Shown here piece by piece: positions 1 through 8,134 of a DNA stretch of 64,000 bases (its first letter is position 1; each line of letters starts with the position of its first letter). The translations under genes were made by a program, and so were the position numbers. Below the pieces are notes generated by a model that did no database searches, was not told where the DNA came from, and worked only from the letters and a program-made list of their open reading frames with translations. Where the stretch lies: NCBI GenBank assembly GCA_000404785.1, contig ASNI01000005.1, positions 1 through 64,000 on the forward strand, written 5' to 3'. This DNA comes from Cloacimonetes bacterium SCGC AAA252-N17 (GTDB taxonomy: Bacteria > Cloacimonadota > Cloacimonadia > JGIOTU-2).

Positions 1-19
1 TGCCCCGTAAGGAAGTTTA

Positions 20-96
20 CCCTGTGAAATGCTTGCCCTGTGTAATCCACAAAGTGGTGCAAAGCAATTACACAGGGCGGGCAATATTTAACAGGG
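20..96. repeat. Nested inverted repeat (two-tier hairpin)
   Basis: An outer pair, CCCTGTGAAAT at 20-30 and ATTTAACAGGG at 86-96, pairs over 11 positions with one mismatch. It encloses a perfect 12-bp inner pair, GCCCTGTGTAAT at 35-46 and ATTACACAGGGC at 67-78. The inner loop carries a small CCAC/GTGG hairpin at 47-57. A shortened relative lies at 54453-54486, so this is probably a dispersed non-coding element. No protein is encoded here. Positions 97-122 show nothing. Confidence 0.75.
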
Positions 97-122
97 AATG
101 ACTGTATCGGGGTGTTCTCTGT

Positions 123-377
123 TTATATATTTTTTTTATCTTTCTCTGTGTTCTCTGTGGTGAATTCTTTTTGGTTCCGGTTTACCCGAGTTAGGACAGC
201 TATGGCGGTTGCATTCTCAGGCAAAGTATATGCAGGTACAAGCCACCCGCGGGTTCTCAGAAAATTAGAAACATCATAAACAGAATAATTTACGTCAGCA
301 TCAGCATGGATAGCAAGGGCAGAGCGTTCAACAACATCATAGCCGAACAGCTCTGCCGTATTGCAAATTATAATGAA
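123..377 (-). pseudogene. Remnant of a second glutamate decarboxylase (C-terminal piece)
   Basis: An open frame of about 84 codons with no start, bounded by stops at 378-380 and 123-125. Its middle reads NYSVYDVSNFLRTRGWLVPA and continues YTLPEN, which aligns with the intact GadB next door ([20 protein letters not shown]). This is the small C-terminal domain of group II PLP decarboxylases. Homology fades after about position 190, where the frame runs into an ACCACAGAG-type repeat (about 140-165). The catalytic part is missing, so the product cannot be active. It most likely remains from a tandem gadB duplication or a decayed paralogue, because the sequence differs clearly from the neighbouring gadB. 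Positions 378-525 hold no recognisable gene. Confidence 0.7.
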
Positions 378-525
378 TTATACTTGAAGGAATATCTTGA
401 TTACTTCTCAAGTAGGAGACTGATAAAATACTTTGAGTTCTACGGCACCGAGAGAAGGTATATGAGTATTTGAAATAGAATACCATTTGAGATTTGCTAT
501 AAAAACAGAAAGCATCTGAAGATGT

Positions 526-1920
526 TTAAGAGTGCTTGAAGCCGCCGGCTTCCTTTTCGGTGAGAGGTTTGCTGACAGGATGTTTTCCGAAATGGTCAAG
601 GCAGCTTCTGATATCGTCAAGGAGAAGATTTGCAAGGTCCATACTTGTTCCATGACGGACGAGAATTCTCTGTACCACGAGGTCTTCTCTGTTTGCAGGC
701 ATGGAATAAGCGGGAACGAGCCACCCCCTTGAACGAAGCCTGTCTGCAAGGTCAAAGAGAGTAAAATTGTATTTCTTGTCTTCTTTGAGTTTCCAGCAGA
801 GAGCAAGTATACCGCCCTTACCGTCATAAATGATCTCAAAAGGACCAATCTTGCCGATCTCTTCCGAAAGGTAAACAGAAACATTCTGACAGGCTTTGTG
901 TATTTCTCGGTAACCTTTTTTTCCAAGCCTGATAAAGTTGTAGTACTGCGCGATTATTTCTCCTCCCGGACGGGAGAAGTTCAACGCAAAGGTAGGCATG
1001 TTACCCCCAAGGTAATTCACATAGAAAATAAGATCTTCGGGAAGGTCTTCTTTCGTTCGCCACAATGCCCAGCCGACTCCAAGAGGAGCAAGACCGAATT
1101 TATGACCGGATCCATTTATGGATTTTACCCTTGGCAGGCGGAAGTCCCATAGTAGTTCAGGGTGAAGGAAGGGGGCAATAAAAGCACCGCTTGCTCCATC
1201 AACATGAATGGGAATATCCAACCCTGTATCCTGCTGGAGTTTGTCAAGTGCATCACTCACTTCCTTGACCGGTTCGTACTGACCGGTAAAAGTTACGCCA
1301 AGTGTCGGAACAACACAGATCGTGTTTTCGTCACAACGCTTGATAACTTCTTCCGGTGTCATTATCAGGCGGTTGCCTTCCATCGGGATCTCTCGAATTT
1401 CCACATCCCAGTAACGGGCAAACTTGTGCCAGCATATCTGAACGGGACCGCAGACCATGTTCGGTTTATCGGTAGGTTTACCATTGGCTTTCATTTTGGC
1501 GCGCCAGTTCCATTTCATTGCCATTCCGCCCAGCATTGCCGCTTCGCTCGAACCGGTTGTGGAACAGCCAATAGTAGAAGCCAGTTTAGGAGAGTTCCAG
1601 AGATCCGCGAGAATATGAACACATCTGTTTTCAATCTCCGCAGTCTGTGGATACTCATCTTTGTCTATCATATTCTTATCAACGCAATCGGTCATGAGCT
1701 GCTGGACTTCGGGTTCTAGAAAGGTCGTGCAGAATGTAGCAAGATTCTGACGAGAGTTTCCGTCGAGCATGAGTTCATCATGAACAAGGCGATAAGCATC
1801 ACGAGGCGGCATATCTTCTTCAGGCATCTTGTATTTAGGAAGTAATTTTGCTGCGAATTTTGAACCGTAGGTTGGAGCGATTAACTCCTCTAGTTTTTCT
1901 TTCTTCTTTTTATGAAGCAT
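526..1920 (-). CDS. gadB: Glutamate decarboxylase
   Basis: PLP enzyme that converts glutamate to GABA and CO2, consuming a cytoplasmic proton. At 464 aa it matches the usual length of bacterial GadA/GadB. The Schiff-base lysine is in SGHKFG (about K274), followed by the conserved PLGVGW. The protein ends GGFKHS; in E. coli GadB the equivalent penultimate histidine of FKHT closes the active site at neutral pH, so pH gating is probably kept (family knowledge). An RBS (GAGGAG) precedes the ATG. It lies 15 bp downstream of gadC on the same strand, so the two are surely one operon. Role: glutamate-dependent acid resistance or GABA production. Confidence 0.96.
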   Translation of the reverse strand: MLHKKKKEKLEELIAPTYGSKFAAKLLPKYKMPEEDMPPRDAYRLVHDELMLDGNSRQNLATFCTTFLEPEVQQLMTDCVDKNMIDKDEYPQTAEIENRCVHILADLWNSPKLASTIGCSTTGSSEAAMLGGMAMKWNWRAKMKANGKPTDKPNMVCGPVQICWHKFARYWDVEIREIPMEGNRLIMTPEEVIKRCDENTICVVPTLGVTFTGQYEPVKEVSDALDKLQQDTGLDIPIHVDGASGAFIAPFLHPELLWDFRLPRVKSINGSGHKFGLAPLGVGWALWRTKEDLPEDLIFYVNYLGGNMPTFALNFSRPGGEIIAQYYNFIRLGKKGYREIHKACQNVSVYLSEEIGKIGPFEIIYDGKGGILALCWKLKEDKKYNFTLFDLADRLRSRGWLVPAYSMPANREDLVVQRILVRHGTSMDLANLLLDDIRSCLDHFGKHPVSKPLTEKEAGGFKHS

Positions 1921-1935
1921 TTTTTTATCTCCTCT

Positions 1936-3360
1936 TCATTTAGTTATTGAGTCTGTTTTTTGCTTGGGCATCCAACTGGGTTTCTTGAAGTGGTTAATGA
2001 TAATAGGAAGAGAAACGAAGACTATCACTCCTATAGCTATGAAGAGTGTATAGAACAAGGGACTTCCCACTGTGAGGTTACTCGGTGGAAAGAACAGGAT
2101 GATGAAAGCGAACAGCACAGCAAGCATGCCGATCCCGGCTATTATACACATGCCAATGTTTCCTCCCGGAACCTTGAAAGCCCTCGGCACTTCCGGCTTT
2201 GAAAAACGCAGTTTGATTGCAGCTGCATAAAGAAGGATATACATAAACAGATAAAGGCAGGCGGTAAGAGCGGTCAGAAGGAAGAAAGCACTGCTTACAT
2301 TGGGCATAAGGAGATAAACAAGTGACACTAGAGTAACGATTATTCCCTGAATCAAAAGAATGTTTACTTGTATTCCGTTCTTATTTACTTTTTGAAGAAA
2401 TGGAGGCAACTCACCCTCTTGTGCTGTGGCAAGAAGTCCTTTGCTCGGACCCGCAATCCATGCAGTTACTCCGCCGATGGCTCCAAAAGCAACAAGAAAT
2501 CCCATTATCGGAAGTAGCCATATGATGTTAAATTTCAAAAGAAAATCATTTAATCCCTGCATTATTCCGGATGTCAGACTTATTTGATCTGCCGGGAGGA
2601 CTGACGCTATTGAAAATGCTCCCAGTGTGAAAATACCGATTATTATGAACATCGCCATGAAAATAGCAGCAGGAAACTGCTTCTTAGGATTTTTCAGTTC
2701 GTTTACATGAACCGCACCAACTTCCATCCCTGCGAAAAGTAAAACTATACCGCCCAGAAATGCAAGACTATTAAGGTTGCCAAAATTAGGAAGGAAGGAT
2801 TGGGCTTCTCCCACAGATTTGAAAGCTATGGGATTCCCACCTAATATCCAGATGATGCCAAGTACAATAATAAAAACACCTGGTATTAAAGTTCCACCGA
2901 TTACGCCTGTTGTAGTTAGCCAACCAGCGGATTTCATGCCACGAAGGTTGACAAGAGTGGCACCCCAATAAACTATTATTATTACAGCAACACTGAATAT
3001 TTTGTTGGTTGCCAGTGATTGATCCATGAAAAGATATGACAGAGCCCCTGCAGCAAAGGCGAGAACAGTCGGATACCAAATGACATTTTGAATCCATTGA
3101 AGCCAGATTGCGGTGAAGCCCAGTTTTGAACCAAAAGCTTCTTTTACCCAAATGTACACTCCACCATTTTTTGGCCATCCGGTTGCTAGCTCTGCCGATA
3201 CGAGAGAAACCGGAATAAGAAACAGGACCGACGCAAAAAGAAGGTAGAAGATCATGGACATACCTTCCTTCGCCATCATCGGAAGCCCGCGAAGACTCAT
3301 AACAACGGCAACATTCATCATCGCAAGTACAAATACAGTTAGTTTACTACGATTATTCAT
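1936..3360 (-). CDS. gadC: Glutamate:GABA antiporter
   Basis: APC-superfamily inner-membrane transporter of 474 aa with about twelve hydrophobic segments; the N-terminal part contains GLPMMAKEG and a WPKNGGVYIWV stretch typical of this family. With GadB it would exchange external glutamate for internal GABA. The open frame extends to 3426, but the ATG at 3360 is preferred: it has AGGCGG upstream, the extra 22 residues are a Lys-rich tract, and a good promoter overlaps that extension. After the last membrane segment only about 20 residues remain, shorter than the C-terminal plug that closes E. coli GadC at neutral pH. The pairing with gadB makes the substrate assignment strong; another amino acid antiport is the alternative. 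Confidence 0.88.
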   Translation of the reverse strand: MNNRSKLTVFVLAMMNVAVVMSLRGLPMMAKEGMSMIFYLLFASVLFLIPVSLVSAELATGWPKNGGVYIWVKEAFGSKLGFTAIWLQWIQNVIWYPTVLAFAAGALSYLFMDQSLATNKIFSVAVIIIVYWGATLVNLRGMKSAGWLTTTGVIGGTLIPGVFIIVLGIIWILGGNPIAFKSVGEAQSFLPNFGNLNSLAFLGGIVLLFAGMEVGAVHVNELKNPKKQFPAAIFMAMFIIIGIFTLGAFSIASVLPADQISLTSGIMQGLNDFLLKFNIIWLLPIMGFLVAFGAIGGVTAWIAGPSKGLLATAQEGELPPFLQKVNKNGIQVNILLIQGIIVTLVSLVYLLMPNVSSAFFLLTALTACLYLFMYILLYAAAIKLRFSKPEVPRAFKVPGGNIGMCIIAGIGMLAVLFAFIILFFPPSNLTVGSPLFYTLFIAIGVIVFVSLPIIINHFKKPSWMPKQKTDSITK

Positions 3361-3408
3361 AGTCTTACCGCCTACAGATTTTTTAGTTTTTTTCTTTCTT
3401 TGCTTGGA

Positions 3409-3438
3409 AAAATATTTTTTATGCAATATCTATGTCAA
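3409..3438 (-). promoter_or_regulatory. Sigma-70-type promoter for gadC-gadB
   Basis: On the minus strand a perfect -35 TTGACA (3438-3433) is followed after 18 bases by TATTTT (3414-3409). Transcription would begin near 3402, inside the longer possible gadC frame, which supports the start at 3360. Confidence 0.55.
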
Positions 3439-3572
3439 TAAAAAAGTATTCCTTTCAGAGAAATGTTCATTTAATTTAATTTTCAAAATACTCATATCTC
3501 CTCCATTCCATATAACTTGACTAATATGAGCCCAATTTAATTTAGGTAAAAATTGTTAATTCCGGAGGTTCT

Positions 3573-4721
3573 ATGGAATACTTCTTAACTGAAGAGCAGC
3601 AGGAGATCAAAGCGCTTGCACGTCAACTTGCTGAAGAAAAAATGAAACCTGTACGAGAAAAATATGATGAAGAGGGAATCTTTCCATGGGATATTGTTAA
3701 GCAGATGGCACAGACCGATCTGTTCCGTGTTCTGCTTCCCGAAAAGTATGAAGGATTCGGTGGTAAGGTCATGGATCTTGTTATTCTGATGGAAGAACTG
3801 AGCCGTGTGGACGGCGGAATTGCACTTGCACTTGGTGGAACTGGACTCGGCATGTATCCTATCCTTCTGAGCGGAAATGAAGAGCAAAAACAAAAGTATC
3901 TCCCTCCTATTGCAGATGGAGCAAAGTTGGCTGCCTTTGCACTGACAGAAGCAAATGCCGGATCCGATGCAAGCGGTATTCAAACTACCGCAGTCAAAGA
4001 TGGAGATCATTATATACTTAACGGCACAAAGCAATGGATCACAAATGGCGGAGAGGCAGATATTTACACCGTTTTTGTGCTTACAAATAAATCAAAAGGC
4101 GCTCGCGGCGCATCAGCATTCATCGTGGAAAAAGGAACAGAAGGATTCAGTTTTGGTAAAAAAGAAAACAAAATGGGTATCCGCGCTTCTTGTACACGCG
4201 AACTCATATTTGAGGATGTAAAAGTGCCGGCAGAAAACCTTATTGGTAAAGAAGGCACCGGCTTCATGACAGCTATGAAAACCCTTGATAAATCTCGCCC
4301 AATGGTGGCGTCTCAGGCATTGGGAATCGCACAGGGAGCTATGGAAGAAGCAGTGAAATATTCCCGCGAACGACATCAATTTGGCAATCCTATTTCATCC
4401 TTTCAGGGAATTCAATTCATGCTGGCAGATATGGCAATGAAAGTCGAAGCAGCTCGGGCACTCATTTATGCCACTGCCAGAATGATCGACTCGGGGGAAA
4501 AAAAATTCAGCAAGGAATCTGCAATGTGTAAATGTTTCGCATCTGATATGGCAATGGAAGTAACCACAGACGCCGTGCAGGTGCTTGGCGGTTACGGTTA
4601 TATGAAGGAATACCCCGTAGAAAAAATGATGCGCGATGCAAAAATTACCCAGATCTATGAAGGCACAAATCAAATCCAGCGGCTGGTAATAGCTTCCCAT
4701 CTTTTGAAGGAATATAAATAG
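3573..4721 (+). CDS. Acyl-CoA dehydrogenase
   Basis: FAD-dependent short- or medium-chain acyl-CoA dehydrogenase of 382 aa, the usual length. Visible signatures are ALTEANAGSDASG (FAD/substrate binding), NGTKQWITNG, QFGNPISSFQGIQF, and the C-terminal IYEGTNQIQR with the catalytic base Glu (about residue 363). It introduces the alpha-beta double bond in acyl-CoA, as in beta-oxidation, butyrate-type fermentation or branched amino-acid breakdown. A strong GGAGG sits 7 bases before the ATG. No etfAB or other beta-oxidation genes are nearby, so the substrate cannot be set from context. Confidence 0.94.
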   Translation: MEYFLTEEQQEIKALARQLAEEKMKPVREKYDEEGIFPWDIVKQMAQTDLFRVLLPEKYEGFGGKVMDLVILMEELSRVDGGIALALGGTGLGMYPILLSGNEEQKQKYLPPIADGAKLAAFALTEANAGSDASGIQTTAVKDGDHYILNGTKQWITNGGEADIYTVFVLTNKSKGARGASAFIVEKGTEGFSFGKKENKMGIRASCTRELIFEDVKVPAENLIGKEGTGFMTAMKTLDKSRPMVASQALGIAQGAMEEAVKYSRERHQFGNPISSFQGIQFMLADMAMKVEAARALIYATARMIDSGEKKFSKESAMCKCFASDMAMEVTTDAVQVLGGYGYMKEYPVEKMMRDAKITQIYEGTNQIQRLVIASHLLKEYK

Positions 4722-4820
4722 TTTATGTTTAACGGATAATATAAAATGTTAAATTTATCAATATTGCTAATATCCAGTATTTATAGTTATGAATTACTAA
4801 TTTCAAATTTCTAATTTCCA

Positions 4821-5366
4821 ATGAAACTTCTTTTCCATATCTGCTGTGCACCGTGTTTTATCGCACCGTACGAGCATCTAAAAAAAGATTTCGATATCAC
4901 GGGCTTCTGGTATAATCCGAATATACATCCATATCAGGAATACCAAAGAAGATTGCAGGAAGTGCAAAAGTTCGAGAAAAATCATGAACTTACAATTCTC
5001 TACAATACTAAATATCCGCTTGAAAAATGGCTGCAAAATGTTGCGTTCCGAGAAAACGACCGATGCAGGTTCTGCTATCATGACCGGCTGGAGCAAACAG
5101 CGAAATATGCAAAAAAAGGCAAATTTGATTATTTCACAACCACACTGCTTTACAGCAAATTTCAGGATCATGAACTGATGAAAGAAATGGGTGAAGCACT
5201 CGCAAAAGAATACGGAGTTCCCTTCCTTTACAAAGACCTACGCGAGTTCTGGAAAGAAGGCATCGAACTCTCGAAAACCGAAGATATGTATCGGCAGCAA
5301 TATTGTGGCTGCATCTACAGCGAAAGAGACCGATACTACCACCCGGAAAAATTTAAAAAGGTGTAA
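4821..5366 (+). CDS. queH: Epoxyqueuosine reductase QueH
   Basis: DUF208/QueH family, 181 aa. It catalyses the last step of queuosine synthesis, epoxyqueuosine to queuosine in tRNA, as the non-homologous replacement of the cobalamin enzyme QueG. The family cysteines are all visible: an adjacent pair in ICCAPC near residues 8-12, the CRFCY pair in the middle, and CGC near the C-terminus in QQYCGCIYSE; these hold the Fe-S cluster and a second metal site. No clear Shine-Dalgarno is seen before the ATG. The gene stands alone; no other queuosine genes are in the window. Confidence 0.93.
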   Translation: MKLLFHICCAPCFIAPYEHLKKDFDITGFWYNPNIHPYQEYQRRLQEVQKFEKNHELTILYNTKYPLEKWLQNVAFRENDRCRFCYHDRLEQTAKYAKKGKFDYFTTTLLYSKFQDHELMKEMGEALAKEYGVPFLYKDLREFWKEGIELSKTEDMYRQQYCGCIYSERDRYYHPEKFKKV

Positions 5367-5367
5367 T

Positions 5368-5526
5368 ATGGCTGGAAAAATCAAACAGAAAGTACGGTCG
5401 TATTTCAAGGAGATGCAAATGGTTTTCTCCTCAACCTGTGATAATGAAAGACCCTTTGTACGATGAATGCTGCTCCTTTATGTGAATGATAAATTTTGGA
5501 CTACTAGCGGAACCGAGATAAATTAG
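5368..5526 (+). pseudogene. Truncated pyridoxamine-phosphate-oxidase-like protein
   Basis: An ATG directly after queH opens a 32-codon frame, MAGKIKQKVRSYFKEMQMVF and on to CDNERPFVR, ending at TGA 5464-5466. The same frame resumes at once with MLLLYVNDKFWTTSGTEIN and stops at TAG 5524-5526. Together this looks like the first ~50 residues of small flavin/PPOX-fold proteins (helix, strand, RPxVRP, strand, DNKFW). The in-frame stop falls where the RPVTL segment is expected, so a few bases were probably lost, and the remaining ~80-100 residues of the domain are absent. A dead gene fragment is the best reading; a translated 32-aa peptide is unlikely but not excluded. Confidence 0.55.
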
Positions 5527-5567
5527 CATAACAGTATGCCGTTCAATCTATATAATAAGGAAACATT

Positions 5568-6503
5568 ATGTCTAAATATGAAGAGATCGATTTAAGCAAC
5601 ATTTCGACTTATTCTGTCGAAGATCGTCCAAGCAAAGTGCATGTGAAGGATTTTGTGTCCGATGAATTTATTAAGACAAACGAGTTCATAAAAAGTCTTC
5701 CAAATATCCTTGCTGCAAAGGATCTGAAAGAACTGATTCGACATGCAAAAAAAGCAATCATGGATCAAAAACCCATCATTCTTATGTTTGGTGGGCATCT
5801 TATCAAATGTGGACTTTCTCCGCTTATTAACAAAGCAATCGAGCAAGAAATTATTTCTGCTATTGCAGTGAACGGTTCTGTCGGCATACATGATTTTGAG
5901 ATCGCATTCTTCGGAAAAACTTCCGAGGACGTGGAGACCGCTCTTGAAGACGGCAGCTTTGGAATGGGAGCAGAAACAGGCAGGATAATCAATGAAGTAA
6001 TTTCCGAAGGTTTTGAAAATGAACTAGGCTATGGCGAAGCTCTGGGTAAATTCATCTTTGAGGAGCGTCCACCTTACTGGGATTACAGCGTGTTTGCCAA
6101 AGCTTATGAGTATGATATTCCAATCACAGTTCATGTGGGTATAGGCACAGATATCATTTATCAACATCCGCAAGCAGATGGTGCTGCACTCGGCGGTTCC
6201 AGCTATAAGGATTTCAAGATATTCACGAATATTGTGAAAGAACTCAATGACGGCGGCGTGCTTCTCTCTTTCGGCTCCGCAGTTATCTTGCCGGAAGTAT
6301 TCCTCAAAGCACTGACCATCGTGCGCAACCTCGGCTACGAAGTGAATAATTTTTATACCGCAGTTTTTGATATGATAAAGCATTACAGACCCATGATGAA
6401 TATTGTCAATCGCCCGACAGCTTGTGGCGGAAAGGGCTTTCATTTTATCGGTCATCATGAGATCATGTTCCCCCTGCTTCTGGGAAGTCTCTTAGAAGAA
6501 TAG
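5568..6503 (+). CDS. Conserved protein of unknown function, possibly deoxyhypusine-synthase-like
   Basis: 311 aa, soluble, with no signal peptide or membrane segment. AAGGAAA lies 7 bases upstream of the ATG. The chain has a Rossmann-like flavour: a glycine-bearing strand LMFGGHLIKCGLSP, a segment NGSVGIHDFE, and a histidine-rich ITVHVGIGTDIIYQHP near residue 190, then LSFGSAVILPEVFLKAL and FHFIGHHEIM at the C-terminus. The general pattern recalls the NAD-binding deoxyhypusine synthase fold, but I do not see that family's catalytic-lysine signature, so the link is weak. Conserved His/Gly motifs suggest an enzyme. Neighbours (queH upstream, a flippase-like protein 147 bp downstream) do not point to a pathway. 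Function unassigned. Confidence 0.8.
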   Translation: MSKYEEIDLSNISTYSVEDRPSKVHVKDFVSDEFIKTNEFIKSLPNILAAKDLKELIRHAKKAIMDQKPIILMFGGHLIKCGLSPLINKAIEQEIISAIAVNGSVGIHDFEIAFFGKTSEDVETALEDGSFGMGAETGRIINEVISEGFENELGYGEALGKFIFEERPPYWDYSVFAKAYEYDIPITVHVGIGTDIIYQHPQADGAALGGSSYKDFKIFTNIVKELNDGGVLLSFGSAVILPEVFLKALTIVRNLGYEVNNFYTAVFDMIKHYRPMMNIVNRPTACGGKGFHFIGHHEIMFPLLLGSLLEE

Positions 6504-6527
6504 GTTTGTGAATGGAACGAAGAATAG

Positions 6528-6635
6528 AACACAGATTGTCGCTGATGCAACGGATAAACGCTGATTAAGAATAAGAAATAAAATGAAAAATAATAAAGAT
6601 ATTAAATATTTATCTGTGAAAATCCGTGAAAATCC
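6528..6635. repeat. Degenerate dispersed-type intergenic sequence
   Basis: Between the 311-aa protein gene and the flippase-like gene lies low-information sequence with repeated phrases: GATTGTCGCTGATG then ACGGATAAACGCTGATT, and a direct duplication of AAAATCCGTG. Such ACACAGATT / CGCTGATT phrases are a common kind of intergenic filler in some FCB genomes (general knowledge). No gene, promoter or terminator was recognised. Confidence 0.4.
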
Positions 6636-6650
6636 GTGAGCTATTTCATT

Positions 6651-7523
6651 ATGTTAAAAAAGAAATCCACCCTCGTTTTTAAAATCATTATCAGTATCCT
6701 CTTCCTGATATTTCTTTTCTTCATCATCAAACCTCAGCATATACTTGCAGCTCTCAAAAATGCAGATATGCTTTGGGTTGTCCTCGCATTTCTACTCCTC
6801 CCTCTTAACCTGTTCCTGCAGTCTATGAGGTGGAAATTTCTCGTCACTTTGAGTAAAGAAATAGTTTCTAATAAAGAGATCATCTTATCGATCCTCTACA
6901 GCTTTTCCTATAGTATCTTTACACCTGCCCGTCTCGGTGAGATCGGAAGGGCTTTTCATATTTCGAACTCTAAAAAAGATGAAATGGTCGTGCTTGCATT
7001 CTATGAAAAATTCTTTGCCTTTTACTCTCTCTTGCTTTTCGGAGTTATTTCATTGAGCTTTTATCAAAGTTTTTATTATTTGATCGCAGTGGTTGCTGTG
7101 CTGCTTCTCATATTCTTTTCAAAATACATTGCACAGCATCTTCCATACTTTAATAAATTTACAACCATTTTAAAAAAAGTATACATAGCAAAGATATTCC
7201 TGATCTCTCTTCTTTTTGTTTTTGTGTATATCTTACAATTTTATCTGATCTTGAATGCTTTCCAACGAGTGAATATCTTCAGTTCATTCTTCTTCATTTC
7301 CATTGTGATGCTGGTGAATGCCATTCCGATCACCTTCAGCGGACTTGGATTGCGTGAACTTGCATCAGTGTATTTTTTTAAGCAGCTTTTAATAAGTCCT
7401 GGACAGGCGGCAAGTGCGTCATTGCTTCTCTTTGCGATCAACATACTCATTCCAACCTTTTGCGGATTTTTCCTTCACCTGAGACCGACGCATGTAGAAA
7501 TAGCAGAAAGTAAAGGACAATGA
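6651..7523 (+). CDS. Lysylphosphatidylglycerol-synthase-TM / flippase-like membrane protein
   Basis: 290-aa integral membrane protein with about eight hydrophobic segments. It belongs to the UPF0104 / LPG_synthase_TM type: an N-terminal TM, then LQSMRWKFLV, a central FTPARLGEIGRAF (the family's polar PaRxGE segment), and a C-terminal SGLGLRELASVYFF. This domain is the flippase half of MprF; stand-alone copies often lie with glycan or lipid synthesis genes. No synthase domain is attached. The frame also allows GTG at 6636, but ATG at 6651 starts directly before the first TM helix and is preferred; neither has a clear RBS. Its last 4 bases overlap the next gene (ATGA), indicating an operon. The substrate is unknown. 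Confidence 0.83.
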   Translation: MLKKKSTLVFKIIISILFLIFLFFIIKPQHILAALKNADMLWVVLAFLLLPLNLFLQSMRWKFLVTLSKEIVSNKEIILSILYSFSYSIFTPARLGEIGRAFHISNSKKDEMVVLAFYEKFFAFYSLLLFGVISLSFYQSFYYLIAVVAVLLLIFFSKYIAQHLPYFNKFTTILKKVYIAKIFLISLLFVFVYILQFYLILNAFQRVNIFSSFFFISIVMLVNAIPITFSGLGLRELASVYFFKQLLISPGQAASASLLLFAINILIPTFCGFFLHLRPTHVEIAESKGQ

Positions 7524-7972
7524 AAAAGATCTGCCTTCTGACAATTATAATTATTCTATTCTCCTTAGATATTACTGCAGAAGAAAAACCCTTTAATACC
7601 GGCAGAAGCTCCGCAAAAGCATTGCTCTGGTCCATCATACCTAGCGGCGGGCAGATATATAACAAGCAGTACGTGAAAGCAGGCATAGATATTATGGCTG
7701 AATCGCTGCTTCTTGGCACGGCAATTCAATATCATATCCAGATGAATGACGCCTATTCATTATATAAGCAGACACACAACCAGGCATATTATGATGAGTA
7801 TAATTTCTACTATCAGCAGCAGCAGAATATGCTCTGGTGGTGGGCAACAGTTAAGTTGCTTGCTGTTATCGATGCCTATGTAGATGCGAAAATGTTCAAC
7901 TACAATGAGAAAAAGAAAAAATTAGACCTGGAATTTGAGGGATTGGGAATGTCATTGAGGTATAATTTTTGA
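7520..7972 (+). CDS. DUF5683-family membrane-associated protein
   Basis: 150 aa with a cleavable-looking N-terminal signal (MKKICLLTIIIILFSLDITA, then EE). The body has SAKALLWSIIPSGGQIYNKQ, the PxxGQxYNxxYxKA core of DUF5683, and two moderately hydrophobic segments. Homologues are common in Bacteroidota and allied phyla, usually next to envelope genes; their function is not known to me. A Tyr/Gln-rich stretch (YYDEYNFYYQQQQN) follows. ATGA overlap with the flippase-like gene means co-translation. It is the last gene before the convergent repeat region. Confidence 0.75.
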   Translation: MKKICLLTIIIILFSLDITAEEKPFNTGRSSAKALLWSIIPSGGQIYNKQYVKAGIDIMAESLLLGTAIQYHIQMNDAYSLYKQTHNQAYYDEYNFYYQQQQNMLWWWATVKLLAVIDAYVDAKMFNYNEKKKKLDLEFEGLGMSLRYNF

Positions 7973-7995
7973 ATTCAACAGATTTATCTTTTAAC

Positions 7996-8096
7996 CACAG
8001 AGAGCACCAGTTTTCGTTTAACTTCAGTCTTCTTCCTGACTAGTCGGGACGGATACGCCCCGACAGGACGCCTTGGCATGCAGAGAACACAGAGCA
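7996..8096. repeat. Interrupted ACCACAGAG-type dispersed repeat
   Basis: ACCACAGAG near 7994 and GAGAACACAGAG near 8082 look like two halves of one repeat (compare ACCACAGAGAACACAGAG on the minus strand at about 145-163) split by roughly 80 bp. The insert has an imperfect inverted repeat (TCGGG near 8044, CCCGA near 8058; CCTG and CAGG outside them). This suggests one small element inserted into another. No coding sense was found. Confidence 0.4.
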
Positions 8097-8134
8097 ATTA
8101 CCACTTATGAAAATGTGATTCCCAACAGAAAAGT

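Noticed and set aside
408..926. 172-codon minus-strand frame overlapping the end of gadB
   Set aside because: Out-of-frame shadow of gadB; the only part outside gadB (408-525) matches no family I recognise.
1162..1719. 185-codon plus-strand frame inside gadB
   Set aside because: Antisense to the clearly conserved glutamate decarboxylase; no RBS and Cys/His-rich shadow composition.
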